Below, in pieces: positions 1-9,077 of a stretch of 64,000 nt of DNA. Both the position numbers and the translations under genes were made by a program. Location of the stretch: contig CAJQPL010000010.1 in NCBI GenBank assembly GCA_905480215.1, positions 1-64,000 of the forward strand. The letters are read 5' to 3'. This stretch comes from an uncultured Woeseiaceae bacterium (GTDB lineage: Bacteria > Pseudomonadota > Gammaproteobacteria > Steroidobacterales > Woeseiaceae). The notes below the pieces were generated by a model, which was not told the DNA's origin, did no database searches, and was given only the letters and a program-made list of their open reading frames with translations. Each line of letters starts with the position of its first letter. The stretch's first letter is position 1.

Positions 1-26
1 CGCCAGGTGAACTCAATCCATTTTTT

Positions 27-1721
27 TCAGCCGTCATGAATGTGTTTCCCTTCGCTTACATTGGGAACAACTCCGGTACGTACAAGAAAATCACCAAAAT
101 GCTCACCCACCGCACGGGATGCCGCAAATTTCGCGAATAAGGGCTCCACAACATCCAGTATTTCTGCCTCGTTAGCATTGTCCAGGTAAGGCGCGCCCAA
201 GCGATCGCCGGCGAAGCCCGCGCCGAGAAATAGTGTGTATCGTCCAGGACCCTTGCCAACCAGACCAATCTCCGCAATGTAGGGTCTTGCGCAGCCGTTT
301 GGGCACCCGGTCATACGAATAGTGATTGGCTTATCTGCCAGAGCTTGTTTTGTCAGCGCTGCATCCAACTTGTCGATAAGTGACGGCAGATAGCGCTCAC
401 TTTCCGCCATCGCCAGACCACAAGTTGGAAAGGCCACACAGGCCATTGAATTCAAGCGTAACGGACTCGCCTGAGCGTTATTTTCTATCCCATACTGACG
501 CAACAACGCCTCGATAATCGGCTTGTCGGACTCGGTAACCTTGCTGATGATGAGATTTTGATTTGGCGTTAAGCGAAATTCGCTGTTGTGCAGAGCTGCG
601 ATCGCGTGCAGGCCACTCAAGAGTCGCCGCTCGCCGACGTCGCTAACACGTCCGCCTTCAACAAAAAGTCCGTAGTGCCAGGCAGCCGTATCGTCTTTTT
701 GCCATCCATAAACGTCACCGTTGGCGACGAACGCAAACTTTTCTGCAGCTGCGAACACGACCCCGGAACGCGTTTCAATTTCGCTTCGAAACCAGTCAAC
801 ACCGCGATCGTCGATAGTATATTTCAAGCGTGCATGCTTGCGATTACTCCGATCACCATAGTCACGCTGGGTTGTGACCACCGCTTCCGCTACAGCAAGC
901 AAATCATCCGGTTTGATGAAACCCAGCACATCGCCAAGTCTTGGGTAGGTGTCAGTTTCGCCATGGGTCATGCCCATTCCGCCGCCCACAGTTACATTGA
1001 AACCGACGATGCGGCCATCCTGCACGACTGTTATCAGGCCCATGTCCTGAGAGAATACGTCAACATCATTTTGCGGCGGAACCACGAACGCGACCTTGAA
1101 CTTTCTTGGCAGATAGGTATCGCCATAGATCGGCTCGACCTCGGTTTTGGAAGACTCGATCTTCTCGCCGTCCAGCCAAATTTCATGATATGCCCGACTT
1201 TTTGGCATCAGATGTTCGGACAATGCTTCAGCGTGATTTTGAACTTCACGATGTACCGATGACAATGCGGGCAGCGGTGGCGACATCACGTTGCGATTGA
1301 CGTCGCCACAAGCGGCGATCGTATCCAAAGTTGCGTGGTTGATGTCTGCAACGGTTTTCTTGAGGTTGCGCTTTACAACACCGTGATACTGAATCGCCTG
1401 ACGAGTCGTCAGGCGAATTGATTGATTGGCATATGTCTTTGCGATGTCGTCAAGGCCAAGCCATTGCGACGTCGTCAAAAGGCCTCCGGGAATGCGAGCA
1501 CGAATCATGAAACTGTAGGCGGGCTCGAGTTTTTGCCGCTTGCGCTCACTGCGAATATCGCGATCGTCCTGTTGATAGATGCCGTGAAACTTTGATACTT
1601 GTGTATCCGCATCAGCGATGGCGCCCGTCAACGGGTCTTGGAGTCCCTCTTCCAGCGTGCCTCGCAAATGACGACTCGCCGCCTTGATGTCCTCAACTTC
1701 AGTCAAGCTTGACTCACTCAC
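27..1721 (-). CDS. cysI: Assimilatory sulfite reductase (NADPH) hemoprotein beta subunit
   Basis: 564 aa; siroheme/4Fe-4S motifs (CVAFPTCGLAMAESER, TGCPNGCARPY); adjacent to cysJ. Confidence 0.96.
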   Translation of the reverse strand: MSESSLTEVEDIKAASRHLRGTLEEGLQDPLTGAIADADTQVSKFHGIYQQDDRDIRSERKRQKLEPAYSFMIRARIPGGLLTTSQWLGLDDIAKTYANQSIRLTTRQAIQYHGVVKRNLKKTVADINHATLDTIAACGDVNRNVMSPPLPALSSVHREVQNHAEALSEHLMPKSRAYHEIWLDGEKIESSKTEVEPIYGDTYLPRKFKVAFVVPPQNDVDVFSQDMGLITVVQDGRIVGFNVTVGGGMGMTHGETDTYPRLGDVLGFIKPDDLLAVAEAVVTTQRDYGDRSNRKHARLKYTIDDRGVDWFRSEIETRSGVVFAAAEKFAFVANGDVYGWQKDDTAAWHYGLFVEGGRVSDVGERRLLSGLHAIAALHNSEFRLTPNQNLIISKVTESDKPIIEALLRQYGIENNAQASPLRLNSMACVAFPTCGLAMAESERYLPSLIDKLDAALTKQALADKPITIRMTGCPNGCARPYIAEIGLVGKGPGRYTLFLGAGFAGDRLGAPYLDNANEAEILDVVEPLFAKFAASRAVGEHFGDFLVRTGVVPNVSEGKHIHDG

Positions 1722-3517
1722 TAGTAGACGTCTCGCTGGTAACGACCTGCGGCGCGTAGAGCTTTAAGCTTCTGGGCTGCAGCCTCGGTATCCAGTCCAC
1801 CGTGCTTCGCTAGCACTGCAATCAGCGCATCATTTACATCGCCCGCCATATGCTTGGCGTCGCCGCAGACGTAGACTGCAGCGCCGTTCTCAAGCCATCG
1901 ATACAGCTCTGCGCCGTTTTCGCGAATCCGGTCCTGTACGTAGATCTTGCTGCGTTGATCACGCGAGAACGCGGTATCAAGACGTCGCAGGTGTCCTTGC
2001 TTGAGGTGCCGCTGCCACTCAAGCTGATAGAGGAAATCGCTATCGAAGTTGCGATCTCCAAAGAACAGCCAATTATCACCTTTTGCGCCCTGCTCGGCGC
2101 GCTCCTCTACAAACGCTCTAAATGGCGCAACACCAGTACCGGGGCCGATCATAATCAATGGAACATTAGCCGCGGGTAATCGGAACCGTGAGTTTTTCTC
2201 AACGAATACCGAAACGATATCGCCGACCGATAGTCTATCGATGAGGTGTGTAGATGCAGCACCCCAGTGCTCAGTACCAAATGCATCGTAGTGAACCGCA
2301 GCGACAGTCAGATGAACTTCATCCGGATTCGCCGCGAGGCTCGACGCTATCGAGTACGATCTTGGGCTCAGGCGCCGCAGCATGTTAACGAAATCTTGCG
2401 CAGCAACTTCCGCTGGATACTGCCGGACGACATCCACGATCTGATACTTGTCTACAAATTCTGCTAGAGCGTCATGATCGTTGCCGCTAAGCAATTCGCT
2501 CAAGGCCGCATCCTTCACGAGCTCTGCCCAAGCGCGCAGGAAGGTTAGATTCACCGCGGTGATCTCCAACTCGTTTTGCAGCGCCGCAGACAGCGGCAAA
2601 GAATTGTCGCGAACCGTGACGAGATTGTTACCGTCAATGCCAAGCAAGACCAACAGCTCGTCCACCAACTGCGGTGGGTTCGCGACTAGCACTGCAAGTG
2701 AATCGCCCGGCTCATAGCTGAGGCCGGAACCCTCAATAGACAGTTCGATGTGTCGGACATCTTTACCTGATTTTCCGCCTGTAATTTTCTGATTGACCAG
2801 AATTTCCGCGGGAAATGGATTCGACTTGTTGTAGGTCGTAACTGTTTCTACCGCACGCAGCAGCGGCGCAGATGCCACCTGACCGGCTTCAAGATGCTCG
2901 GACAAAGCGGCGACGATGTTTGCAGACCAGGCATGCGCTGGCTGCTCGTAATCGAGATCACATTCTGTAAGCGGCGCTACGCGACTGGCGCCAAGTTCAC
3001 TCAAGCGAGCATCAAACTCACGACCTGTCTCGCAAAAATTAATGTAGCTGCTATCGCCTAGTGCCAACACCGAATACTTCAGGCCAGCGAGCTTGGGTGC
3101 TTTCTCTGACATCAGGTATTCGTAGAAGAGCTCAGCATCATCGGGCGGATCACCCTCACCGTGTGTACTGATGACAAAGCTCACCAATGACTCACGTTTG
3201 AGATTGGCCGGCTTGTAGTTTGCGAGACTGGTTGCCTGCGCAGAAAACCCCTTATCCCTGGCTTGTTTCGCCAGGGCCTCTGCAAGCTGTTCACCGTTAC
3301 CGGTTTGCGAACCGTACAAAACGGTGAGTTTCTCGCCGCTGTCGACAACGGGCGCATTAGCAACAACTGCCGGTCCGCTGCCTGATGCGGCCAGTCCGGC
3401 AACATAGCCAGAAACCCATTGCAGCTGATCAGATGTCAGCCCGCTAACGGCCGTCTCTAACTTGTTTGTTTGATCAAGATCCAGCGGCAATACGCCGGCG
3501 GGCAAACCAGTCATCAC
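1721..3517 (-). CDS. cysJ: Sulfite reductase (NADPH) flavoprotein alpha subunit
   Basis: 598 aa; flavodoxin domain (VLYGSQTGNGEQLA) plus FAD/NADPH reductase (RSYSIASS, GPGTGVAPFRAF, ending RYQRDVY); stop/start overlap with cysI. Confidence 0.96.
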   Translation of the reverse strand: MMTGLPAGVLPLDLDQTNKLETAVSGLTSDQLQWVSGYVAGLAASGSGPAVVANAPVVDSGEKLTVLYGSQTGNGEQLAEALAKQARDKGFSAQATSLANYKPANLKRESLVSFVISTHGEGDPPDDAELFYEYLMSEKAPKLAGLKYSVLALGDSSYINFCETGREFDARLSELGASRVAPLTECDLDYEQPAHAWSANIVAALSEHLEAGQVASAPLLRAVETVTTYNKSNPFPAEILVNQKITGGKSGKDVRHIELSIEGSGLSYEPGDSLAVLVANPPQLVDELLVLLGIDGNNLVTVRDNSLPLSAALQNELEITAVNLTFLRAWAELVKDAALSELLSGNDHDALAEFVDKYQIVDVVRQYPAEVAAQDFVNMLRRLSPRSYSIASSLAANPDEVHLTVAAVHYDAFGTEHWGAASTHLIDRLSVGDIVSVFVEKNSRFRLPAANVPLIMIGPGTGVAPFRAFVEERAEQGAKGDNWLFFGDRNFDSDFLYQLEWQRHLKQGHLRRLDTAFSRDQRSKIYVQDRIRENGAELYRWLENGAAVYVCGDAKHMAGDVNDALIAVLAKHGGLDTEAAAQKLKALRAAGRYQRDVY

Positions 3518-3614
3518 ACAACTCCTATGTGTCGAAGTCGTGCGAAATGACGCGACTTACAGGAGTTACCTTAGGGATACGCACAGAGGGCGTGAACGGT
3601 TTGTTGGTTATCGG

Positions 3615-3650
3615 CTTATAACGGTCGCTTATAACGGAAACTTATATCGT
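3615..3650. promoter_or_regulatory. Three tandem 13-bp-period repeats (CTTATAACGG tcg CTTATAACGG aaa CTTATATCGT) upstream of cysJI
   Basis: Two exact 10-mers and one variant at period 13 in the cysJ/SH3-gene intergenic region; candidate activator (CysB-type) site. Confidence 0.5.
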
Positions 3651-3658
3651 ATATGGAA

Positions 3659-4258
3659 TCAGTAAACTCGAAAGCCGCCATGACGCCTGCGGCTGCTGCG
3701 ATCTACCCACCACATGGCAAGGAGAAAGCCGGCTATAAGGCAAACAAGTGTCGCTGCGGCAACCCAGCTCAACGGCAGGCTGCCTTTGTATTCTTCCTTG
3801 AGTCCCTGATAGCTCGCATTTTGGCTTTGCAGCTCTTCTATCGTGGTTTTAGCTTCGGCAAGCTGGGCGTCAAACTGGGCGACGTCGCTGCGTAGCGCAT
3901 CAATCGTTGCGGCGGGAGCCGCAAACGACTGTTTGGCTGCGGCCAGCTCAGCGAGCAGCGCGTCGCGTTCTGCAATGGTTTCAGCGACGATCAATTTGGC
4001 AGGCTTATCATCCACCAGGTAGGCGTTTTTTACCCAGCCTTCAGTGCCATCGGGCAGGCGCACATTGGCATAGTTTCGATCGCGGGACAGAATCTCCATC
4101 TCCTGACCGCTTTCCAGCATCTGGAACGCACGTCCGCTGGTATCGGCCGCTTCGTGAATACCGAGTCGCAGGTTGTCAGTTATGTACGCTGTTTCGGCCA
4201 TCGCCGCGAGCGGTAGCAGCGCCAGAACCCAAATCAGACCGCAATATCTTGCGCGCAT
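3659..4258 (-). CDS. TIGR04211-like SH3 domain protein, signal peptide and C-terminal TM
   Basis: Signal peptide, ITDNLRLGIHEAADTSGRAFQMLESGQEMEILSRDRNYANVRLPDGTEGWV bacterial SH3, coiled coil, C-terminal TM. Confidence 0.8.
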   Translation of the reverse strand: MRARYCGLIWVLALLPLAAMAETAYITDNLRLGIHEAADTSGRAFQMLESGQEMEILSRDRNYANVRLPDGTEGWVKNAYLVDDKPAKLIVAETIAERDALLAELAAAKQSFAAPAATIDALRSDVAQFDAQLAEAKTTIEELQSQNASYQGLKEEYKGSLPLSWVAAATLVCLIAGFLLAMWWVDRSSRRRHGGFRVY

Positions 4259-4314
4259 TTTCTATCTCCCAAGCCGGACGCGAGTGTACTACAGGGACCA
4301 CATATATCGCGGAC

Positions 4315-5739
4315 CTACTGCTCGAATAGCCAACGCAGCAACGCCTCTTGCGCCTCTTCGCCCGGACCGCGGTGGATATCGGGGTGATTCTGCATCGCGG
4401 CGATCGCAAATCGGCGCCCTGATCTCGACTGCAGGTAACCGGAGATTGCCGTGACATGATCCAGCGAGCCTGTTTTGAGATGTGCCTGACCAACAAGCGC
4501 CGAATCGTCGAATCGTCGGCGCAAGGTACCATCAAGCCCCGCCAGCGACATCGATGCGAGAAATTCTGGCATGTATGGCTGCCGCCAGGCGAAAGACAAA
4601 ATCGTTGTCATATCGGATGTTGTCGTTCTGGTTTGACGCGACAAACCCGCACCGTTCTCAATCCGCGTGTTCTCCGACGCCAGGCCATTGCTCGATAACC
4701 ATTCCGAGATCACTGCTTTACCATTTGCTTCGGTTCCTGGCGGGCCGCTCGACTCAGCCGCCAGCGTATAGAGAAGTTGGCGCGCCATAACGTTATTACT
4801 GTGCTTGTTGATACGAGCGATAATTTCGAGCAACGGTAAGGATTTGAATGACAGTAAAGCGTCCTCGTCCTCAGTCAATACGACTTTGCGATAAGTACCA
4901 TCAAAACCACCACCGGACTGGCGCCACATTTGACTAAAAAGCCCGAATACAAATTCATTGTGCGACAGTGCTGTTCTGCTCATCGTGTACACGTCGCAAC
5001 CGCTGGGAAAGCGACCGGTGAATGTCGCTTCGTCCAAGGACTCACTCATCGTGATAGTGATGCCGCGCTGGAAACCTCGGCAGCTCGAATTCCCGATCCT
5101 CAAGCGATTATCTAATGTGATGTTCTCCAGAGGGGGTTCCATGCGGACCTTGACAGACCCATTGGCGCGATCATTCTCAAACCAGTAACGCACAACCTTG
5201 AGGTTCATCATCAATGCATTCGGTGCCACATTGTAGGCGCGCAAGGGTTGTCGATCGAATGCACCTGGATCATACGCGCCAACCGAAAACCAACTGTCGT
5301 CGAGCAACAGATCTCCATCGATATGCGTGACACCAGCACCGCGAATTTCCTGCACCAGTTGCCAGATTCGCTCCTTAACCAGAAACGGGTCACCATAGCC
5401 CTTGATGGCTAAATCTCCATCCAGGCGACCATCGACAATCTCGCCGCGCGCGTAAATATCAGTGCGCCAGCGGTAGGCCGGGCCCAGAACATCAAGCCCA
5501 ACCAAGGTTGTCAGCAGTTTTATTGTTGATGCCGGATTTCGAGACTGTTGCGGCAGCCATTCCAGAATCGATTCGCCGCTATCAACATCGACGACTGAGA
5601 TACTGAGGCTATTGTGCGGTACGTTGCGCGTATTGAGCGCATTCTGCACGCTGAGTGGCAGCGTAGTCTCAGCTGCGTGCATGTTAAGACCAGTAAACAG
5701 CAGCGTTATTGCTATCCACCTCATTTTGCTACATCCCAT
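4315..5739 (-). CDS. dacB: D-alanyl-D-alanine carboxypeptidase/endopeptidase (PBP4)
   Basis: NPASTIKLLTT (SxxK), SNNVMARQLL (SxN), LKTGSLDHV (KTG). Start taken at ATG 5739, overlapping the upstream stop. Confidence 0.88.
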   Translation of the reverse strand: MGCSKMRWIAITLLFTGLNMHAAETTLPLSVQNALNTRNVPHNSLSISVVDVDSGESILEWLPQQSRNPASTIKLLTTLVGLDVLGPAYRWRTDIYARGEIVDGRLDGDLAIKGYGDPFLVKERIWQLVQEIRGAGVTHIDGDLLLDDSWFSVGAYDPGAFDRQPLRAYNVAPNALMMNLKVVRYWFENDRANGSVKVRMEPPLENITLDNRLRIGNSSCRGFQRGITITMSESLDEATFTGRFPSGCDVYTMSRTALSHNEFVFGLFSQMWRQSGGGFDGTYRKVVLTEDEDALLSFKSLPLLEIIARINKHSNNVMARQLLYTLAAESSGPPGTEANGKAVISEWLSSNGLASENTRIENGAGLSRQTRTTTSDMTTILSFAWRQPYMPEFLASMSLAGLDGTLRRRFDDSALVGQAHLKTGSLDHVTAISGYLQSRSGRRFAIAAMQNHPDIHRGPGEEAQEALLRWLFEQ

Positions 5740-6434
5740 CAAACTTCTGTATCCAATTGTTTTTCCAAAACCCGCGATGCGGTTCGATGTATCACCCAAC
5801 TGAGGATCGCGATCGCGATCAGACCCGCTGCAAAAAGCCAATAGCCCAACTCAGAGGGTGCGGCATCACCTGCAAGGATCTGACTAACATTTCGCGCGAG
5901 AGTGCCAAGATACGCAAACAGGGCAACCGCGGGCAACATGCCGACGGCAGTCGCTAACAAATGGCTCCCCGCTCTTACCGACGTCGCACCGTAAACATAA
6001 TTCAGTAAATTGAAGGGAATGATCAGCGACAGGCGCGTCAAAATAATAATGAGAATGGGTCGTTCCTGCAATGCGCCTTCAATCAATTGCATGCGGCGAT
6101 TGTCCGCCACCTTGCGGCGAATCCACGGCCGCGCTACCCATCGACCAAACTCGAACGCACACTGTGCGCCAAGTGGAATAGCGATCGCAGCGAATATCAG
6201 TCCGGGCAGGAAACCGAATACGAAGCCGCCAATCATCATTGCCACAGAACCCGGCAAGAATAGTACGGTAGCCAACACTACGAATAGAATATAGGCCAAT
6301 GGTCCGGCGACGGGGTGTTCGCGGCCCCAATTGGCCAACACTAAAACCCAATCGGCGACCGGCAGAACGTAAGCGCTGCCGACCACAATGAAAAAAAACA
6401 CTGCAAAATAGAATCTATTACGCGCAACCATCAT
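5739..6434 (-). CDS. TVP38/TMEM64 (DedA-like) membrane protein
   Basis: Multi-TM; GSVAMMIGGFVFGFLPG and RLSLIIPFNLLNYVYGATSV motifs. Confidence 0.88.
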   Translation of the reverse strand: MMVARNRFYFAVFFFIVVGSAYVLPVADWVLVLANWGREHPVAGPLAYILFVVLATVLFLPGSVAMMIGGFVFGFLPGLIFAAIAIPLGAQCAFEFGRWVARPWIRRKVADNRRMQLIEGALQERPILIIILTRLSLIIPFNLLNYVYGATSVRAGSHLLATAVGMLPAVALFAYLGTLARNVSQILAGDAAPSELGYWLFAAGLIAIAILSWVIHRTASRVLEKQLDTEV

Positions 6435-8233
6435 CGACGAACCGGCTTACGAATCTTTAGGGTTCGAATTCTGTCGGCCAACGTCGTTGGTTTTACGCCA
6501 AGTGCCTCTGCAGCACCGCTGACGCCGGAGACTTTCCAATTAGCTCGTTGCAGCGCTTTGACAATATTGTTGCGTTGAAATTCGCGCATCTCTTTTTCCG
6601 TTAACACTTCATTTTTCGATACCGCAACTGCCGCGATATCATCTATGCCAGCTTTCAGACCCGGCATTGAAAGGTCGAGTCGCAAAACTTTTCCGGTAGA
6701 CAGAATAACTGCGCGTTCGATCACGTTCTTCAGCTCTCGAATATTGCCCGGCCAGGCATAGGCTCGCAAATTTGCAGCTTGTGCCTGAGTCAAAGTCAGG
6801 TTTTCGCGACCGAAGTTTTTACAGGTCTGTTCCAAAAAATGCTGCGCTAGCTGCACAATATCCTCACCGCGCTCACGCAATGGCGGCACGTCCACTGGAA
6901 ATACGCTCAAGCGATAAAATAGATCTTCGCGAAACTCGCCATCAACAATCAGTTGCTCAAGGTTTCTATTGGTGGCTGCTACAATCCGCACATCGACACT
7001 CCGTGTTACGTCATCACCAACCCGTTCGAACTCGCTTTCCTGAAGAACGCGTAACAACTTTCCCTGCAGCTCTATAGGAATTTCGCCGACTTCATCAAGA
7101 AATATCGTACCACCATCCGCCAATTGGAAGCGGCCAATCCTGTCACGATGCGCACCAGTAAATGCACCTTTGACATGACCAAAAAATTCACTTTCGAATA
7201 ATTCCTTTGGAATTGACGCACAGTTAACTTTAACGAGTGGACCGTCGGCCCGTGGGCTTTGAACATGAATGGCATGAGCTATCAGTTCCTTCCCCACACC
7301 TGACTCCCCTTGCACCAGAACGCTGGCCGGTGTCTGAGCAACTGCCTCGACCCGGTTCAGCATTTTTCGTAACGCCTTGCTAGTGCCGACTATTTGCCCG
7401 AAGTTCATCGCGACGTTGACTTCTTCACGAAGATAATCACGCTCGCGTTCCAACTCTTCACGCAAGCGCGCGTTCTCGGCCAGGCTGCGCCGTAAGTCAC
7501 GTTCCGCGCGACGGCGTTCCGTTACGTCTTTCGAGGCAACCAACATTCGATCAACTTTACCGTCGTCATTACGATGCGAGATTGCGGACATCACCAGATT
7601 CAAAACTGTGCCGTCGCTCGCCAGCATCTGACGTTCCAAATTGTTGAAGTCACCCTCGCTGATGAGCTCCTGCATTCGACCGTCAGCATAGTATTTTTGA
7701 TCGCGTGAGCTAAAGAAGTCTGTAATTGGTCGACCAACAACGTCTTCGCGTTTATAACCCAACTTCTGCAGCCAATGATCAGTGACAGTGACTAACAAGC
7801 CGTTGCCGTCGACTGTGTGCAACATGGCGGGCGTCGCACGGTAAAGGGTTCGGTATTTGAAATTTACCCGAGCCTGATCGGATACTTCCGAGTACATCGC
7901 AACAGTGCGCAGAAACTCCCCTTCCTGATCGTATTCAACGATTGCATTGCTTAGGCAGTCGACCACGTCTCCTGATTTGGTGACAAAGCTGATCGGTTTG
8001 TTTTCGAGCTTGCCAGTGCGACGTAAGGCTGGTCGTAATTCATCGCGAACTCGCGCGGCACTTTCGAGGGTTGTGAAATCCTCCGGAGAGCGGCCCACCA
8101 TTTCTTCTCGATCAAACCCAAGCCGCTCGAGCATCGCATCGTTCACATCGAGATAGAGGCCCTGTTCAGAAATTGAGGTTGCCATCGCCGGTGACTTCCG
8201 AAAAAGCCATTGATAGTCATCTTGTATAAGCAT
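6431..8233 (-). CDS. Sigma-54-dependent transcriptional activator (PAS-PAS-AAA+-Fis)
   Basis: Two PAS domains, Walker [18 protein letters not shown] loop, C-terminal Fis-like HTH ([23 protein letters not shown]). Confidence 0.95.
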   Translation of the reverse strand: MLIQDDYQWLFRKSPAMATSISEQGLYLDVNDAMLERLGFDREEMVGRSPEDFTTLESAARVRDELRPALRRTGKLENKPISFVTKSGDVVDCLSNAIVEYDQEGEFLRTVAMYSEVSDQARVNFKYRTLYRATPAMLHTVDGNGLLVTVTDHWLQKLGYKREDVVGRPITDFFSSRDQKYYADGRMQELISEGDFNNLERQMLASDGTVLNLVMSAISHRNDDGKVDRMLVASKDVTERRRAERDLRRSLAENARLREELERERDYLREEVNVAMNFGQIVGTSKALRKMLNRVEAVAQTPASVLVQGESGVGKELIAHAIHVQSPRADGPLVKVNCASIPKELFESEFFGHVKGAFTGAHRDRIGRFQLADGGTIFLDEVGEIPIELQGKLLRVLQESEFERVGDDVTRSVDVRIVAATNRNLEQLIVDGEFREDLFYRLSVFPVDVPPLRERGEDIVQLAQHFLEQTCKNFGRENLTLTQAQAANLRAYAWPGNIRELKNVIERAVILSTGKVLRLDLSMPGLKAGIDDIAAVAVSKNEVLTEKEMREFQRNNIVKALQRANWKVSGVSGAAEALGVKPTTLADRIRTLKIRKPVRR

Positions 8234-8246
8234 TTTTATACTTTAT

Positions 8247-8301
8247 ACGATTTTTCGTTAAAAGTATTACGATATTTCGTTATTACCGAAATATCGTAAT
8301 A
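8247..8301. promoter_or_regulatory. Candidate activator-binding sites: three ACGA-N4-TCGT-like dyads
   Basis: ACGATTTTTCGT (8247-8258), ACGATATTTCGT (8269-8280), CCGAAATATCGT (8286-8297). The last two lie in a perfect inverted repeat TATTACGATATTTCG-N7-CGAAATATCGTAATA (8265-8301). Confidence 0.75.
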
Positions 8302-8344
8302 CCCAATAATAGCTTAACTTATTGTTATTTAAGGTTTTATAGAG

Positions 8345-8361
8345 TTGGCACGGTATATGCA
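8345..8361 (+). promoter_or_regulatory. Sigma-54 (-24/-12) promoter
   Basis: TTGGCACGGTATATGCA with correct GG-N10-GC spacing, ~45 bp from the operator cluster and ~70 bp upstream of the micro-ORF. Confidence 0.85.
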
Positions 8362-8433
8362 ATATAACGATTAATTAGACTACATTAACAACCCGCCTTC
8401 CACCAGGTAGCGATGAAAACACAGGACTACACC

Positions 8434-8571
8434 ATGAAAATCAAATATTTTGAAAACGGGCTCGCCCTTGTCGGCGCGATTTTGATCCTTGCCAGCGTAA
8501 CGGTCGCGGCTAATACAGCGCTGGCTGGTGACATCGGCACACTTGAAATTTACTACTCAGCCCAGAAATAG
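8434..8571 (+). CDS. 45-aa signal-peptide-like small protein (not in ORF track)
   Basis: MKIKYFENGLALVGAILILASVTVAANTALAGDIGTLEIYYSAQK*; hydrophobic segment and possible ALA|GD cleavage; in-frame alternative ATG at 8413; downstream of the sigma-54 promoter. Confidence 0.6.
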   Translation: MKIKYFENGLALVGAILILASVTVAANTALAGDIGTLEIYYSAQK

Positions 8572-8579
8572 ATATATGA

Positions 8580-8794
8580 ACCCCCTCCGGTAGCAGTCCG
8601 GCTAAGTCTCTCCCCCCAGAATATATGCTTGGCTGCCCCCGGAACTCACCCGCAAGGACTTGGGTGAAAAAACGAGCCAGGAAGGCTCGGCGGCATCCCC
8701 CTGCCGTTATCTCTGAGGCGCCGGAGACCGCTCCGTTTCGGACCGACTCACTGGATCAATCTTAAGATTCCAGTTCTTCGGCGCCTTTCTTTTT
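8580..8794 (+). ncRNA. Candidate structured RNA (3' portion of the sigma-54 transcript), unrecognised family
   Basis: Hairpins TCACCC/GGGTGA (8646-8651/8662-8667) and CGAGCC/GGCTCG (8673-8678/8684-8689), enclosed by a possible GCUGC/GCGGC stem; no ORF; ends in a terminator. Confidence 0.5.
8717..8794 (+). terminator. Intrinsic terminator with internal hairpins
   Basis: GGCGCCG (8717-8723) pairs with CGGCGCC (8779-8785), followed by TTTCTTTTT; internal TCCG/CGGA and CTGGA/TCCAG pairings. Confidence 0.7.
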
Positions 8795-8795
8795 A

Positions 8796-9059
8796 CTAGT
8801 CTTGTTGACGATGCTCTTCAGCACGCTCGCCACGCGTCTCGGCACCGCGCTGGCTTATCATTGCGCGCAGTTTCTTCAACCAACGGCGCGCCCAAACGAA
8901 CTCGATGGCAAGGATGGCGAGGCCGGCAGGAATCACAATAAACGCCGGGCCGGGCGTCACAATCATTGCGACGCCAATTAGCAATACGCTTGTACCAACT
9001 ACTGCTACAACAATGCGCCTACCTGCCAGGTAGGTAAGATTGGCCGCTCTCTTCAGCAT
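8796..9059 (-). CDS. PGPGW-type transmembrane protein
   Basis: 87 aa, two TMs, VTPGPAFIVIPAGLAILAIEF. Confidence 0.7.
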   Translation of the reverse strand: MLKRAANLTYLAGRRIVVAVVGTSVLLIGVAMIVTPGPAFIVIPAGLAILAIEFVWARRWLKKLRAMISQRGAETRGERAEEHRQQD

Positions 9060-9077
9060 CGTTTAAAGATCAGTCGT

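Noticed and set aside
588-1262. Long ORF antisense to cysI (224 aa) and similar shadow ORFs across the window
   Set aside because: Antisense to well-supported genes, low-complexity or unrecognisable translations; typical shadow ORFs.
8580-8700. Possible GEMM-I (c-di-GMP) riboswitch suggested by CTCCGGTAG and GCAAGG strings
   Set aside because: The overall consensus (CACGCACAGGGCAAACC, paired P2/P3 layout) is absent and the RNA lies downstream of the micro-ORF.
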